Assembly: GCA_030280995.1 (NCBI GenBank)
Contig: JASXTE010000017.1
Coordinates: forward strand, 8,575,998 to 8,639,997
From: Hemileia vastatrix
Lineage: Eukaryota > Basidiomycota > Pucciniomycetes > Pucciniales > Zaghouaniaceae
Length of the DNA: 64,000 nucleotides
Direction: 5' to 3'
A program made the translations under genes and the position numbers. Below, piece after piece: positions 1 to 10,536 of the stretch (position 1 is its first letter; each line of letters opens with the position of its first letter). Below the pieces are notes generated by a model that saw nothing but the letters and a program-made list of their open reading frames with translations, was not told the origin of the DNA and searched no databases.

Positions 1-468
1 TCCAAGAAAAGATTAGCAAAGATACCTGTATTCTGGAATAGGATCAAGGCTAAAACTAAACCACCATCTCCAACTTCATCTCTAATCCCTCCTTCTCAAG
101 ATCCTTCACCCATACTTCCAGTTTCTCCTTTCTCTTTTGCCCAGAATTTATTTCCTTGGTCCCAAAGTAAGCCTTTTAATAATTATTTATCTATTCCATT
201 CTAATCTCAACAATACCTTTTCCATCTTTTAGCTATTAACATCACCAACTCTGATGATGTAGGTCAAGTCCAAATGGACTATATAAATCATTATCCTAAA
301 TTTCGTAGATATCTTTTTCTTCACTTTACGGAAGATATAAAGAGAAATATTTTATTCTAATTCCAAGACACTCCCACCAATAATCATGAAGATCTAATGA
401 AGAGAAGATTGTTGAAGCAGAGTTTTGATGATGATGTAGAATTACTTCAGCAAAATTATTTGTTTTAA
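1..468 (+). pseudogene. Antisense Zn2Cys6-type gene relic of element B (3' part)
   Basis: The reading frame enters from the left window edge. It matches the two-exon gene of element D (58310-59002) segment by segment: a basic stretch (KIPVFWNRIKAK against KIPVFLKRIRSK), a Pro/Ser linker, then the C-terminal block DYINHY...NNHEDLMKRR...NYLF. A GTAAGC donor at 167 and TTTTAG acceptor ending at 232 give a 66-bp intron. Exon 2 (233-468) is 236 nt, exactly as in D, and the splice phase is the same. A TAA at 358-360 interrupts exon 2. The cysteine cluster itself would lie left of the window. The gene runs opposite to B and sits in B's 3' region, as in D. A nuclear DNA-binding role is inferred only from the D copy. 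Confidence 0.7.
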
Positions 469-636
469 TCTTATAGTTTAGTGCTTTAGTAAACATGAAT
501 CCTGATATTTTCTTCATATTAAATCATTTTAAATCGATTTATTCATAAATTTTCATTTTGAAAAAAAATCTATTTGTCTCATGATGTTTCCAACTACTGA
601 GAGCAAGGATTGAATCCCTTCAGACTCCCCTATACC

Positions 637-1440
637 TGTCAAGGGGTCTTTTGGTCTAGAAGATTTATTTGAGGTTTGTATGAGGAGTTTTAGTGGTTAA
701 ATAGATTTTCAAAATGCAGGTACATATTTCTTAATATCTTTGATTATTTTACTCAAGATATAAGAGGTAAAGTCAAATATTAATATAAATCATAGATTAG
801 AATTACGGTGATGTAAGTACTAATGTTATAAGATATAGAAATAAAGGATTTAATTTAATGTATTGTAAGATTTGTAAGTAGTAAGGAATGAATCAAAAGT
901 ACAAAAAGAAGGGCCTTTTATAGGCAAAATGTGAGACAATAAAACCACGTAATTAACATCTCCTAGTACAAGGGTGTGAGAGGAAAAAAACTAAACAAAG
1001 AGAGTATATGAAATAATAAGACTTATACTAAATGGTATGTCAAGAGAGATATCACTTTTATTTGAAATAAAACTTGAGTTCCCTTGGTTTGTCACATTTA
1101 ATACAAAGCAATTGATTTAAAATGTAGATTAAACGGAAATTTAAATTACTTAATAAAGGAATTTGAATTTTTTAGAATTTTATTATATTTTACTACTATT
1201 TTTATTCCCTCTCATCTGTATTATTGAGCACAGTGTTAGGGAGTAAAATATGTATGGGACAAGTACTTATTATTTTTATTAATTATCTACCTTACTTAGT
1301 GTACTTAGCTAGTTACTTGTAAGTAATATATAAGTAGTTTAATAATTAATTAATTTATTAATAAGGATTTAAAAGGCCTGGCTTCACCTCAGTAAGATAA
1401 TCAATTATTTTACTGAGTAAGTCTAGTAGCCTGGCTGACA
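637..1440 (-). mobile_element. Solo LTR (TGTCA...TGACA family) inserted in element B
   Basis: An 804-bp block starts TGTCAAGG and ends GGCTGACA, flanked by the identical 5-bp duplication ATACC (632-636 and 1441-1445). Removing it leaves element-B sequence collinear with A and D. It shares the terminal TAGCCTGGCTGACA and a 'ccctTATAtaggc'-like core with the solo LTR at 23015-24308. The strand is tentative, set from the TGTCAGCC end. It has no internal coding sequence. Confidence 0.8.
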
Positions 1441-1445
1441 ATACC

Positions 1446-1905
1446 AGTATCTTCTCATATGCATTAAGAGAGTATGCTCTACACCTACTGAGCTGAATAC
1501 TTGATTCCATTCTCATCAAATGAGCCTAATAATCCTGATTCCATTTTCTTTGATTGAGCCAAATACTTGATCCAATTCTTGCCATAAGGTCCTTCAAGTT
1601 TCATAACATTTAGCTTATTCAAGGCACACTACTTTTCCAACTACCATATCCTCCTTCAAAAATTTCATCATCACAACATTCAAATAGACCACTTTTTTAA
1701 TAACTCATCTTTTAAATAATAATAATCACCATATTTTCACCATGTTTAGAACCATAATTATCATTCTTCATCAATAATTTCATCATCCATCACCTCCACA
1801 ATATTAACCACTACATTTTCCAAATCAAACATGTGCCACTTTTCAAAATTTGAGTACCAGTGATAAATTAAATAATTTGTTGATTGTTAATTGAATAGCC
1901 TTCAT
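1446..1905 (-). other. Element B 3' segment
   Basis: This is non-coding sequence homologous to 12830-13230 of A and 57780-58190 of D. It contains repeated 'gattcca...gagcc' units (near 1494-1585; GGCTC...GGAATC in element sense). No reading frame is maintained. With the solo LTR removed, it joins 470-636 directly. Confidence 0.55.
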
Positions 1906-1919
1906 AGAAAAATTTTTGC

Positions 1920-2470
1920 TTTACCAGGTTAGACGTCTTGATGGACAGTGATAAATTAAAATGAGTGCATAGAGTTGCATAGAATATTCCAGTTTAAGGT
2001 CATGTGGGATTATCTTCTAAATCTCTTTCAAATTGGCCAAATAACAATTTAATTGCCAGTTTAATGTCATAGAGGACAAAGAATGAGTGATTATCCATTT
2101 TAGGGTCATAGTAGACCAACCATTTTAAACATAATCATCCATAAATCTTGAAAATTTCTTCTTGAATTCAGTTTAATGTCTTGATGGACTAACAGCTCCT
2201 TTATAACCTTTTGAACAAAAGTCTTGAAAAATCATCCAGTTTAAAGTCTTCGAGGACTAACAGATCCAGTAACGTGTAGAATCTTGAAAAATTAGCCAGT
2301 TTAAAGTCTTGGAGGACTAACAGAATATCAATATAGAATCTTTAACAACAGTCTTGAACATTAGCCAGTTTAAAGTCTTTGAGGACTAAAAGCTTGAATA
2401 TAACATCTTGAATGAGAGTCTTGAAAATTTAGCCAGTTTAAAGTCTTGGAGGACTAACAGTTATTGTGAA
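1920..2470 (-). repeat. Distal hairpin array of element B
   Basis: About ten copies of the stem-loop-tail unit lie on the minus strand and read CCAGTTTAAAGTC...GACT on the plus strand. The right part uses the AGTC/GACT stem with the tail TTTAAACTGG. The left part is more diverged, with GGTC-like stems. Spacing is irregular, about 55-85 bp. It corresponds to 11961-12785 of A. Confidence 0.8.
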
Positions 2471-2519
2471 ATAAGATCCAGTAGGTATCAAAATCCACTA
2501 GACCCTGTTTCCTACCTAA

Positions 2520-2810
2520 AATAAATGATTAAATAAAAAGAATGAAAACTGTAAAATCAAACTAAGATTTATAATAATTATTTATTTAAGTAATTTATTT
2601 TATTATTTTATTTCTTTTATTTTTATTTTTTTTATTTATATGTATTTTTATTTTATTTTATTTTATTATTTTTTTTATATTTATTATTATTATTATTTTT
2701 TCTTTTTTGTCTTTTTTTAATTTTTTATGAAGGAAAAGTTATAAAAGAATGTAACTTTAATTTTATGAAAAATAAATAAGGAATAAATTTATTTATTTAG
2801 ATAAAAGATG
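2520..2810. repeat. AT-rich low-complexity tract
   Basis: Runs of TTTTA, TTTAT and TTATTA form simple sequence. The same position in A (11610-11860), C (around 33000-36900) and D (56600-56810) is also a long A/T microsatellite, so it is a constitutive weak-complexity spacer of the family. It is also where foreign insertions land in C and D. Confidence 0.7.
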
Positions 2811-3542
2811 TCCCCCGGCCAATTGATGAGCCCTACCCTTGACATTAAACCCACATCCAAGTGAAACTTAATGTGGTTACACAATTTTGAGAAATTGAAA
2901 ATAAAAAATTAATAAATGAAAGTTTAGAAAAACAAAATTTTATGATAATGATCACTGGGGGGGCTCCCTTCAATTTTTAAAAATGATTAGAGACCACCAG
3001 TGAGCATCACCCTTAACAATATTTTATAGTATTATAAAAATTAAAATGAAAGAAAAATATATTTCATTATATAAAAATCTAACATAAAAAAATAACAAAT
3101 AAAAAATAAAAAAGAATCTTGAATCTGGCAGTGGGAGCATTGTTTCTTTGTTTGTACAAGTTTATAGTCTTAGCGGACTTCTTATAAATCAAAAACAAAG
3201 CTGGGATTCAACTAGAAAAAGGGAAAAATTGGTAACAAACATTGTGGGGTAATTGTGTAGAGAGCAGCCAGCCCATCAATTACCCCCAAACTTGCCAATA
3301 TATAATTCAGAAGGTTCCCCTGTGAACACTTCTACCAATAAATAAAATTTATCAATCCAACACATATCTTCTCCATAATTTTTGTTGTTGCTTTTAAGAG
3401 TTTTAAGAATTTTCAATCGAATGTATTCATAAATGTCATAAAATTTCATTAACAGTTTCATCTCCCATACCATAGTAAAACCACAGTAATATTTTTAATA
3501 GGAAAGTAGTTTATCCTCATTTCGGAGTTTCATTTAAAACGA
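2811..3542 (-). other. Structured 3' block and proximal array of element B
   Basis: On the minus strand it carries the conserved hairpins seen after pol in every family member: a GGGGTAATTG/CAATTACCCC stem (3245-3291 region), the GAAG...GTTC/GAAC...CTTC stem (near 3310-3335), and a TCACTGG/CCAGTGA stem. An AGTC/GACT unit with tail ATAAACTTG lies at 3160-3183. The proximal unit CTCCGAAATGAGGATAAA ends at about 3528 and is interrupted by A. The array continues at 14558. Confidence 0.65.
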
Positions 3543-4002
3543 TGTGGTAGCCTAAAGTTTAGTACGGAACCTAAGTATGTAAATGGAGTTATCACGGCAT
3601 GCAAGATTGGCGTTATTATTTTTTATAAAAGGGTTTTATTTAATTTATTTGAGTTTTAAATATGAAGAAATTGGTCACGAGCAAATGCCTACACGAAAAC
3701 AATTTATTTTACGGAGAAAACTTATTTTTACGGTCTGAAAAATTTTTAAGTATCAAGTCGAGTCACTCAAGAACCTTGGGAAATTTTCCCAGAATTTTTA
3801 CTATTTTTCTTATATTTTTAAATGAATTTTAAAGTTTTATAGAAATATTTACGTTTTCAAAAATTACTTAACTTTGATGAATTTTCACGGGGTAATTATA
3901 GCTGCGCAGACTACGAAAATTAGTTTGGTATGTAAAGGGAAAGTAGCTCTATTATGTGTAATTTTTCTAGATTTTTTATTATAGTTTTAAGGTTCTAAAT
4001 TG

Positions 4003-4050
4003 AGTCCGGAAGTCCGGACGGACTCCGTACGGACTCCGTTCCGGCTCCGG
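4003..4050 (+). promoter_or_regulatory. CGG/CCG cluster in LTR
   Basis: In otherwise AT-rich DNA, about 48 bp carries repeated TCCGGA, CCGTACGG and CGG-ACT-CCG arrangements. The box recurs in every A/D LTR (13912-13960, 47653-47690, and a doubled version at 59586-59675). CGG half-sites are the usual targets of fungal Zn2Cys6 proteins, so an upstream activating role is plausible but inferred. In the B LTR it is reduced to one TCCGGA. Confidence 0.45.
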
Positions 4051-4606
4051 ATTGACTCTGGAAGAGCTCTGGAGGGGAAAACTTAGGCACGTGACTAGGA
4101 ATACTTAAGCGCTTCTCAAACTCGAAATTGAGAAGGGGGGACACATCATACAGCTTAATCATTAACCACCACGGTCTCATTTTTTTATTACTCAACAAAT
4201 TAAATAAATTTGTAATACCCTTATAACTTTATATTTTATATATAACATTTTAGAAATACTACTCAACAATTAAAATAACACTTCATACAGGGTATCTTTA
4301 GAAAGGTCTTCATCTCTGGGACTTGATTATTGCTGTCTCATAAAAATTTAAAAAATATTATAAAAACATAAAAGTCAATCTTTTCAGATCTTTCACTGGT
4401 ACACCTTAATTGTTGTTATCAGTATTTCTTTATCAACAGCCACGATCATTTAATCTCAATAAGCGTTAATTATTTTAGAGTTTCATTATTTTTATCAATC
4501 AGATCCAAGTAGATTGGTTAGCTTAGTGATTTAGAACACCTACTTTGTTATTTTTATTGGAAGGACGGGGTTTTCAGCTAAATCCACATATCTCCTCCGG
4601 ATTCTG

Positions 4607-4636
4607 CTTACAGCAAGGCGACTGTAAGAGTTTACC
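4607..4636 (+). promoter_or_regulatory. U5 terminal hairpin and AGTTTACC
   Basis: Stem CTTACAG/CTGTAAG with loop CAAGGCGA is followed by AGTTTACC. B and C keep a CTTACA/TGTAAG stem with altered loops, so the structure rather than the sequence is kept. AGTTTACC is the exact complement of GGTAAACT, the tail of several hairpin units in pol. Confidence 0.6.
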
Positions 4637-4646
4637 TTACCATAGT

Positions 4647-4664
4647 TGGCGCCCAACATGGGGT
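4647..4664 (+). other. Primer-binding site of element A
   Basis: TGGCGCCCAACATGGGG begins two bases after the LTR, the standard position for a tRNA 3'-CCA complement. B (21403-21419) has the same 17 bases, and D (48285-48302) has one change in the core. The tRNA identity cannot be assigned without the host tRNA set. Confidence 0.8.
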
Positions 4665-4714
4665 TTGATTTCTCTAGCTTTCTTTAAAGACTTACTTGGA
4701 TCAAGAACGTTCTT

Positions 4715-4778
4715 AGCCTGCAAGAGGCTTATTTTCTGGAACTCTGATTGGATTTTTGTTATTGGCCTGCAAGAGGCT
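4715..4778 (+). promoter_or_regulatory. Paired leader hairpins
   Basis: Two stem-loops lie in the Gag leader: AGCCT/AGGCT with loop GCAAG at 4715-4729, and GCCT/AGGC at 4765-4777. Both are conserved in B (21290-21360, with altered loops) and D (48353-48420). The location between PBS and Gag start suits a packaging or translation signal (inference). Confidence 0.5.
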
Positions 4779-4818
4779 TGTTATTTTAACGGTTGTTAAT
4801 GCTTTCTTATGTTTTGGG

Positions 4819-6024
4819 ATGTCTTCTACTAGTGGAACTGCTGTGTTGGCTGCTGGTGTACCTGTTAGGGCATCAGTAAGGATTGTATCTTGGGTTGGGC
4901 CCAAGTTTTCTGGAGATGATTTAGAAGGATTTTTACATAGGTATGAATCTGCAGCTGTGATTGATGGTGCTTTACCTTTGGATATGGTGAAGCAGATTAG
5001 GTTCTTTATTTTGGACAGAGAGGTGGAGAAGGAGGTTATTTCTATGGATGGTTATAAATATCAAGATTGGAGAAAGCTCAAGATGGAAATGGAAAAAAGG
5101 TGGCCAAAAGTTTATTCATTGGAGGATCTAAAGGATATAGCTAGGAAATGGGAATCAAAAGGTGGTGTAACATCTCTGCATCAGTATCATCAGTTTATGG
5201 TTGAATTTCAGGTGGTTCTGGATTATTTGTTGGAGTATGAAATATTATTTCATGATAATGCATCAAAGTATATTTTTTGGGATGCTATGGGGGAAAAGGT
5301 TAAGAAAGATGTTTTGATGGTGCTTATTAATGTGAATTTAATGAAGGATTGCCCAGATGGAGAAACTAGGATTCCTGGTATGGAGGTGCTAAAGAAGGTT
5401 ATTTTGGAACATCTGGATACTCATAACTCTGTTGATTTGGACTCTGGAGAAGACACTGAGGTCGCTCAAGAGATAGAAGAGGATGGAGTAAAAGAACTAG
5501 TTACTGAAGAAATTTCGAATTCAGCCATTCCTGAAGATTTTTTCCAGCCTGAAGATATTATTTTTGTTGACTCTTCTATTTGGAAAGAAGAGGTTTCTGA
5601 AGATGAAGATATTATTGTCACTGATGAAGAAAATTTGGATGTTGGGGATAATTTTGTTTTGGATAATTTGGAATTTGATTTAGAGGAATATTTACCTCAG
5701 GTTTTGTCTTCAAAAGCGGAGACTGTCTGCAATTCAGATGTGGATATGGTTTATGAATCTGGTATATGTATGGTGGATTTGTTTCAATCTCAGGAAGAGA
5801 TTTTTATGGAGGATATGGTTTTCCCTGCACTAATAAAGAGTGTAGTGGCATTTGATAATAGGGTGCATAAAGTGGATGCACTCATATTTTGGAAAAAGGT
5901 AGTTTATTTTTTATGTCCTTTTATAGGACAAAATCTGGGAATTTATTTTTGGGTTTTATGGAATTGGTGGATAAGCCCTTGGGGCAAAATTATGGATTAT
6001 CTCCAGGGGATATCAAGAATTTAA
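4819..6024 (+). CDS. gag: Atypical Gag of element A (no zinc knuckle, no protease)
   Basis: A 401-aa frame opens at ATG 4819, chosen because MSS matches the starts of the B and D Gag. Residues 1-200 are homologous to D and B Gag (VRIVSW.GPKF, DMVKQ.RFF, DREVEKEVI). From about residue 210 it becomes a strongly acidic Glu/Asp segment with no counterpart in D. It ends in a hydrophobic, Trp-rich stretch (about 350-390) that could be membrane-associated. The CCHC knuckle and the DSG protease of relatives are absent. While Pol is nearly identical to D, this Gag is much more diverged, which suggests recombination. Gag would form the particle core. Whether this version packages RNA is unknown. Confidence 0.8.
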   Translation: MSSTSGTAVLAAGVPVRASVRIVSWVGPKFSGDDLEGFLHRYESAAVIDGALPLDMVKQIRFFILDREVEKEVISMDGYKYQDWRKLKMEMEKRWPKVYSLEDLKDIARKWESKGGVTSLHQYHQFMVEFQVVLDYLLEYEILFHDNASKYIFWDAMGEKVKKDVLMVLINVNLMKDCPDGETRIPGMEVLKKVILEHLDTHNSVDLDSGEDTEVAQEIEEDGVKELVTEEISNSAIPEDFFQPEDIIFVDSSIWKEEVSEDEDIIVTDEENLDVGDNFVLDNLEFDLEEYLPQVLSSKAETVCNSDVDMVYESGICMVDLFQSQEEIFMEDMVFPALIKSVVAFDNRVHKVDALIFWKKVVYFLCPFIGQNLGIYFWVLWNWWISPWGKIMDYLQGISRI

Positions 6025-6026
6025 TT

Positions 6027-6048
6027 CCTCCGAAATGAGGATAAACTA
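6027..6048 (+). repeat. Hairpin unit at the Gag-Pol junction of A
   Basis: CCTC/GAGG stem, loop CGAAAT and tail ATAAACTA, three bases after the Gag stop. This unit normally lies at the 3' end of pol. Here it sits where D and B have knuckle and protease coding sequence. Confidence 0.7.
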
Positions 6049-6114
6049 CCTAAACTCGGCTGAAATTTTTTTATTGTTATGTCTTCAATTTATTCAGGAT
6101 TCAAATTATTATGA

Positions 6115-9100
6115 ATGCCCTCATTTTTTGGGGTAGCAGGGGCTGATCGCTCAAATGTTGTAATCTCTCCTCAGGATGAGATCCCGGATTGCAATAGGTC
6201 AGCTCACTTGGAGATAATTCAAGTGGATTCTCAATTATTTTCTGTTAATATTACTTTGGAGTGCAAATACGTTTTGGACTTTTCTATATGTTTATTGGAT
6301 TTACCCGGTTTTTCTATTAAATTTAAAAATGGTGAAAAAGGCAAAATGGGCCAAATTAGGTTGGATAAAAATTGGAAGGGTATGTTTATGGACCTCCAGC
6401 AAGAGGGTAAACTGCAAATATAACATCAAAATCCGATTAAAAATCTTGGTATAATTAAAACACAAAAAAATAATTTATGTGAAAATGTTATTCCGGACCT
6501 CCAGCAAGAGGTTAAACTGCAATTATCTCCTTCTATTTTGGACCTCCAGCAAGAGGGTAAACTGCGAAAATCTCATCAAAATACGATTAAAAATCTTAGT
6601 ATAATTAAAACACAAAAAAATAATTTTTGTGAAAATGTTATTTCAGACCTCCAGCAAGAGGTTAAACTGCAATTATCTCCTTCTATTTTGGACCTCCAGC
6701 AAGAGGGTAAACTGCAATTATCACATCAAAATCAAATAAAAAATCTCGGTATAATTAAAACACAAAAAAATAATTTTTGTGAAAATTCAATTCCGGTTCT
6801 CCAGCAAGAGGTTAAACTGCCAACTTTCTTTACGGGTGATTTACTGTTGGATAAGGGAAGAAAAGGTGTTGGAAAATCTGTTTATAAATTAGACGAGGGA
6901 AAGGAGAAAAAGGTAAAATTTAAAAATGAAATAAAATATTTTTCTAATTTTTCTTATTCCGATTCTGACGATGAAGAAGATTCATTTGATGAAAGTTTTA
7001 ATGGCGATACAAAAGGAAATGTTTTACCTCAAGTTAATTTAGATGTGGACGCAGCCAAATATAAGAAAGTAGCAAATAAAGTTCGACCTATTAATGAACC
7101 GCTACCTGCTGAATTAAATCCACCTTTGAGAAGACCAAGGTTATCAAGAGATCCTTATGAAAGTCCCTTGGTAAAGAATCCGCCTGAATTTTCTGAGACG
7201 TCAAGAATCACTTTTAAGAGACTGGGTGTTGTTAATTTTGGACCTGATGGTTGGTTGTCTGGAGAAGAGAAGAAGTTGTTGTTGGATGTGATGGTCAAGC
7301 GAGAGAAGGCCATTGCTTTTGTAGAAGAGGAGAGGGGTGTGTTGAAGCATTCCTATGGGGAGCCTTACAAGATTCCTGTGGTATGTCATGAACCGTGGCA
7401 GCAGAAACCGATTCCTATTCCGGCTGCATTAAAAGAAGCCTATATTGAAGTTGTCAGAGAACGGATACGCACTGGACTTTATGAGCAATCAACGTCAAGT
7501 TATTCTAGTCCTGTATTTTGTATCAAGAAACCGAATGGCAAGCTTAGAGTTGTTCATGATCTTAGGGAATTTAATAGGGTTACAATAAAGGATGCTGGGA
7601 TACCACCTAGTGCTGAGGAGTTTGTTGAAGCGTTTGCAGGGAGAGTGTGCTATGGTTTGGGAGATATTATGGGTGGATATGATGAGAGAGAGTTACATCC
7701 GGACTCAAGGCCTCTCACTACATTTGATACGCCACTTGGACGTTTACAGTTAACAAGATTACCTCAAGGTGCAACAAATTCGGTTGCAGTTTATCAAGCT
7801 CAGATGGCTTGGATCCTTCAAGATGAAATTCCACAATATGCTGGAATCTTTATAGATGATGGAGGAATTAAGGGACCAACAACCGACTATGATAACCAGG
7901 TGTTGGAAGAGAATCCCGGGATACGCAAATTCATTTGGGAGTTTGCAATTACATTAGAAAGAATCTTGTTTCGAATTGAAGAGGCTGGTTTAACTATTTC
8001 AGGTTCAAAATTTTCATGTTGTGTGCCAGCCTTAGAAATATTAGGCCATGTGGTATGTAGAGAGGGTAGGATTATGTCCAAGAAGAAAGTTAACAAAATT
8101 CAGTCCTGGCCAAGACCCAAGAATACGACCGAAGTCAGAGGGTTTTTAGGCGTTTGCCTATATGTTAGAATGTTTATCAAGGACTTTTCTTCATTGGCAG
8201 CTCCATTGAGACAGTTAACGAGAAAGGATGCAGACTGGGAGTGGGATGAAGAGTGTGAGAAGGCGTTTGTGAAGTTGAAGGAGGTTGTGGGGAAGGATTT
8301 AGTCCTGCACAAGTTGGATTATGGAAAAGATGCTGGCAGAATTTATTTAGCAGTTGATTCAAGTCAGATTGCAGCTGGGGCGGTTTTGTCTCAGATGGAT
8401 AAAGCTGGTTACATCAGGCCAGTTAGGTATGAATCTGTAGTATTTACTGAGGTCGAATCAAGATATTCTCAACCAAAATTGGAATTATGTGGTGTGGCGA
8501 AAATACTGAAGAAACTTCAGCATATTTTGTGGGGGCAACATTTTGAGTTGCAAGTGGATGCGAAATCGTTAATCCAGATGATTAATTCCCCAAGTTTACC
8601 AAACGCACCCATGAGGAGATGGGTAGCTTTTATTCAACATTTTTCATTTGATTTAGTTCATAAGCCTGGCAAGACATTTACTATGCCAGATGGTTTATCA
8701 AGGAGACCACCCACTGAAGAAGATTCAGACTCAGAAGAGTTCGATGAAGATATACCTATTATCAAAGCCAGCACTAAAGGAGCTGAAGACTTTCCATACC
8801 TCCCCCATGAGGTTAAACTGGCAGGACTATTGTGTTTAGATTATGATGATGATGACCTCCACCAAGAGGATAAACTGGAAAATAGTTTATATGTTAATAA
8901 AGGTGTTGGAAAAGGTGTAGATAAATTCGGCAGAGAGGAGGTAGAAGAAGATGTGGTGTATGTAGAGGAAAATGGATTGGTAGTGTGGGATAGTAGTAAA
9001 TTAAGGAATGGTGTATATGTTGGAGAATTAGATAATTTAAATAAAAAGTTGGATAAAGAGAAAGAGGTATTTTCAAATACGGTTTTCGAAGGATCCAAAG

Positions 9101-10536
9101 GTTCAGAAGAAAAACGTCGACATAGCTCGATTAAAAATTTATTTAGGGGTCAACGATTATTGGCTCATTCATGTGCAGGTGATATTGGTGATAGAGAAGT
9201 CCCTATTGATGTTATATTAATTGATTTTCAAGATGAAGTCTGGGGTCAGACTGGTTTTTATTTTTTGTTAGTCAAATATTTGTTGACTTTAGAGAGGCCA
9301 GAAGATTGTGAAGACGATGAATGGGTGGCTATCAAGAGGAAGTCATCTACGTTTTACCTATCTGGTCGACGGTTAATGAGGAGGAGGTATCCAAATCCTC
9401 AAGTAGTTATAACTCAACAGAAGGGGCAAGAATTAGTTTTGAAATCACTGCATGAAGATCTCGGGCATAGAGGCGTTGGAGAAACATTTAGAAGAATTTC
9501 TGATCGATTTTGGTGGCCTGGCATGAAGATGGCTGTTAAACAGTGGGTTCAGTCATGCGAAGAATGTCAAAGACGAAGTTATTTAAGGCCAAAAGAACCT
9601 GGACGCGCGACCGGTGAATATACGCTCTTTGGAAGAGTTAGTTTAGATGCTGTTCATATAAAAGAGGGACGGTATAAATATTTAATTGTGGCCAGAGATG
9701 ATTTATCTGGTTGGGTAGAGGCAGCGCCTCTTATTAATTTAACTGCCAAAAATGTGGCAGAATTTTTTTTGAATAATTGGGTATATAGGTATGGGGTGAT
9801 GAAGTTGGTAACGGTAGATGGAGGTCCTGAATTTGGGACAGAGTTTAAAGAGGCCGTATTGAAAGTTGGATCAAAGGTTAGGGTAGCAACCCCATATTAT
9901 CCTGAAGCTGAAGGCATGGTTGAAAGAGGGCATCAAGTTATCAAGGATGCTTTAGTTAAAATGTGTGGGACAAGTGCCGAAAAATGGAGGCACTATTTAC
10001 CTTTAGTTTTATTTGCTGATCGAATCACTGCCAAAAGGACGACCGGATTTTCACCTTATGAACTTGTTTTTGGACAGATAGCAGTTTTACCGGTCGATTT
10101 AGAAGCTGAATCATATCTTGGAGTTGACTGGGACACGGTCAAAACTACTGAAGAATTATTGTGTGCAAGAATGATGCAGCTAGAAAAGAAAGAAGAATAT
10201 TTAGAAAAGGCATATTCGCAGATGATGAAGATCCGAAATCAATCAGTCAGATATTGGGATGAGCGGTTGGCACATCGATTAAGGAAACCTTTGAACCCAG
10301 GTGATATGGTCCTGGTGTATAATAGGAGTTTGGAAAGTCAGTGGGGAAAAATGTTTGCAGATAGGTGGAATGGACCGTATAAAATCAAGGAGCAAGTTTC
10401 CAGCGGTTCATATGTGCTAGAAGAGTTGGATGGAGTAGTATTGAAGAAGAGGGTAGCGGCCGATCAAGTGAAACGGTTCTATCCTAGAGGCACCAGGAGT
10501 GCCGAAGTCTTCCTCCGAAATGAGGATAAACTATGA
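6115..10536 (+). pseudogene. pol: Pol of element A: RT, RNase H, integrase (one in-frame stop)
   Basis: One frame from ATG 6115 to TGA 10536, broken only by TAA at 6421-6423. The rest, 6424-10536, is open. In order: hairpin-encoded repeats (6391-6815); RT with motif A region DIMGGYDERE and FIDD catalytic pair (about 7660-7870); RNase H with AVDSS, E and VDAKS acidic residues (8341-8560) and MPDGLSRR; a linker with two more hairpin units; integrase with HHCC (H..H near 9451, CEEC near 9556), D of LDAVH, D of VDGGPEFG and E of GMVERG; then a GPY/F-type module (RWNGPYKI, near 10365). No DSG protease and no chromodomain. The stop codon overlaps a hairpin tail. Readthrough or later initiation would be needed for full Pol. 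Confidence 0.9.
6391..6815 (+). repeat. Coding tandem repeat built on the hairpin unit
   Basis: Six units (near 6393, 6498, 6543, 6648, 6693, 6798) alternate about 105 and 45 bases apart, a 150-bp compound period. Each has stem CCTC/GAGG, loop CAGCAA and tail GTAAACTG or TTAAACTG, read in frame as LQQE-(G/V)-KL. The intervening 105-base spacer encodes IKNLGIIKTQKNN. D keeps a shorter version at 51320-51495. Confidence 0.85.

Larger units (their letters stand above)
3543..4644 (+). repeat. 5' LTR of element A
   Basis: It begins TGTGGTAGCC and ends TTACCATA, an imperfect terminal inverted repeat. It contains a CGG/CCG-rich box (4003-4050), an E-box GGCACGTGAC (4086-4095), TATA-rich sequence near 4225-4245 as a candidate promoter, and a U5 hairpin (4607-4628). 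It is immediately followed by the primer-binding site. Confidence 0.9.

Noticed and set aside
3995..4198. Small minus-strand frame repeated in each LTR (also 13904, 59581)
   Set aside because: It arises from the CGG box and neighbouring LTR sequence, and differs or breaks in the 47193 LTR. No coding signature.
4545..4799. Small plus frame at the LTR end (also 48195)
   Set aside because: It spans U5, PBS and leader, all explained as retroelement signals.
5880..6010. Envelope-like protein at the end of A Gag
   Set aside because: There is one hydrophobic stretch but no signal peptide, no cysteine-rich ectodomain and no separate frame, so env is not supported.
8841..9098. Minus-strand Ser/Thr-rich frame
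   Set aside because: It is the reverse of pol coding sequence and recurs only because pol is conserved. Similar shadows at 7201, 7887, 8100, 49278, 49543, 50038 and 52565 were dropped.
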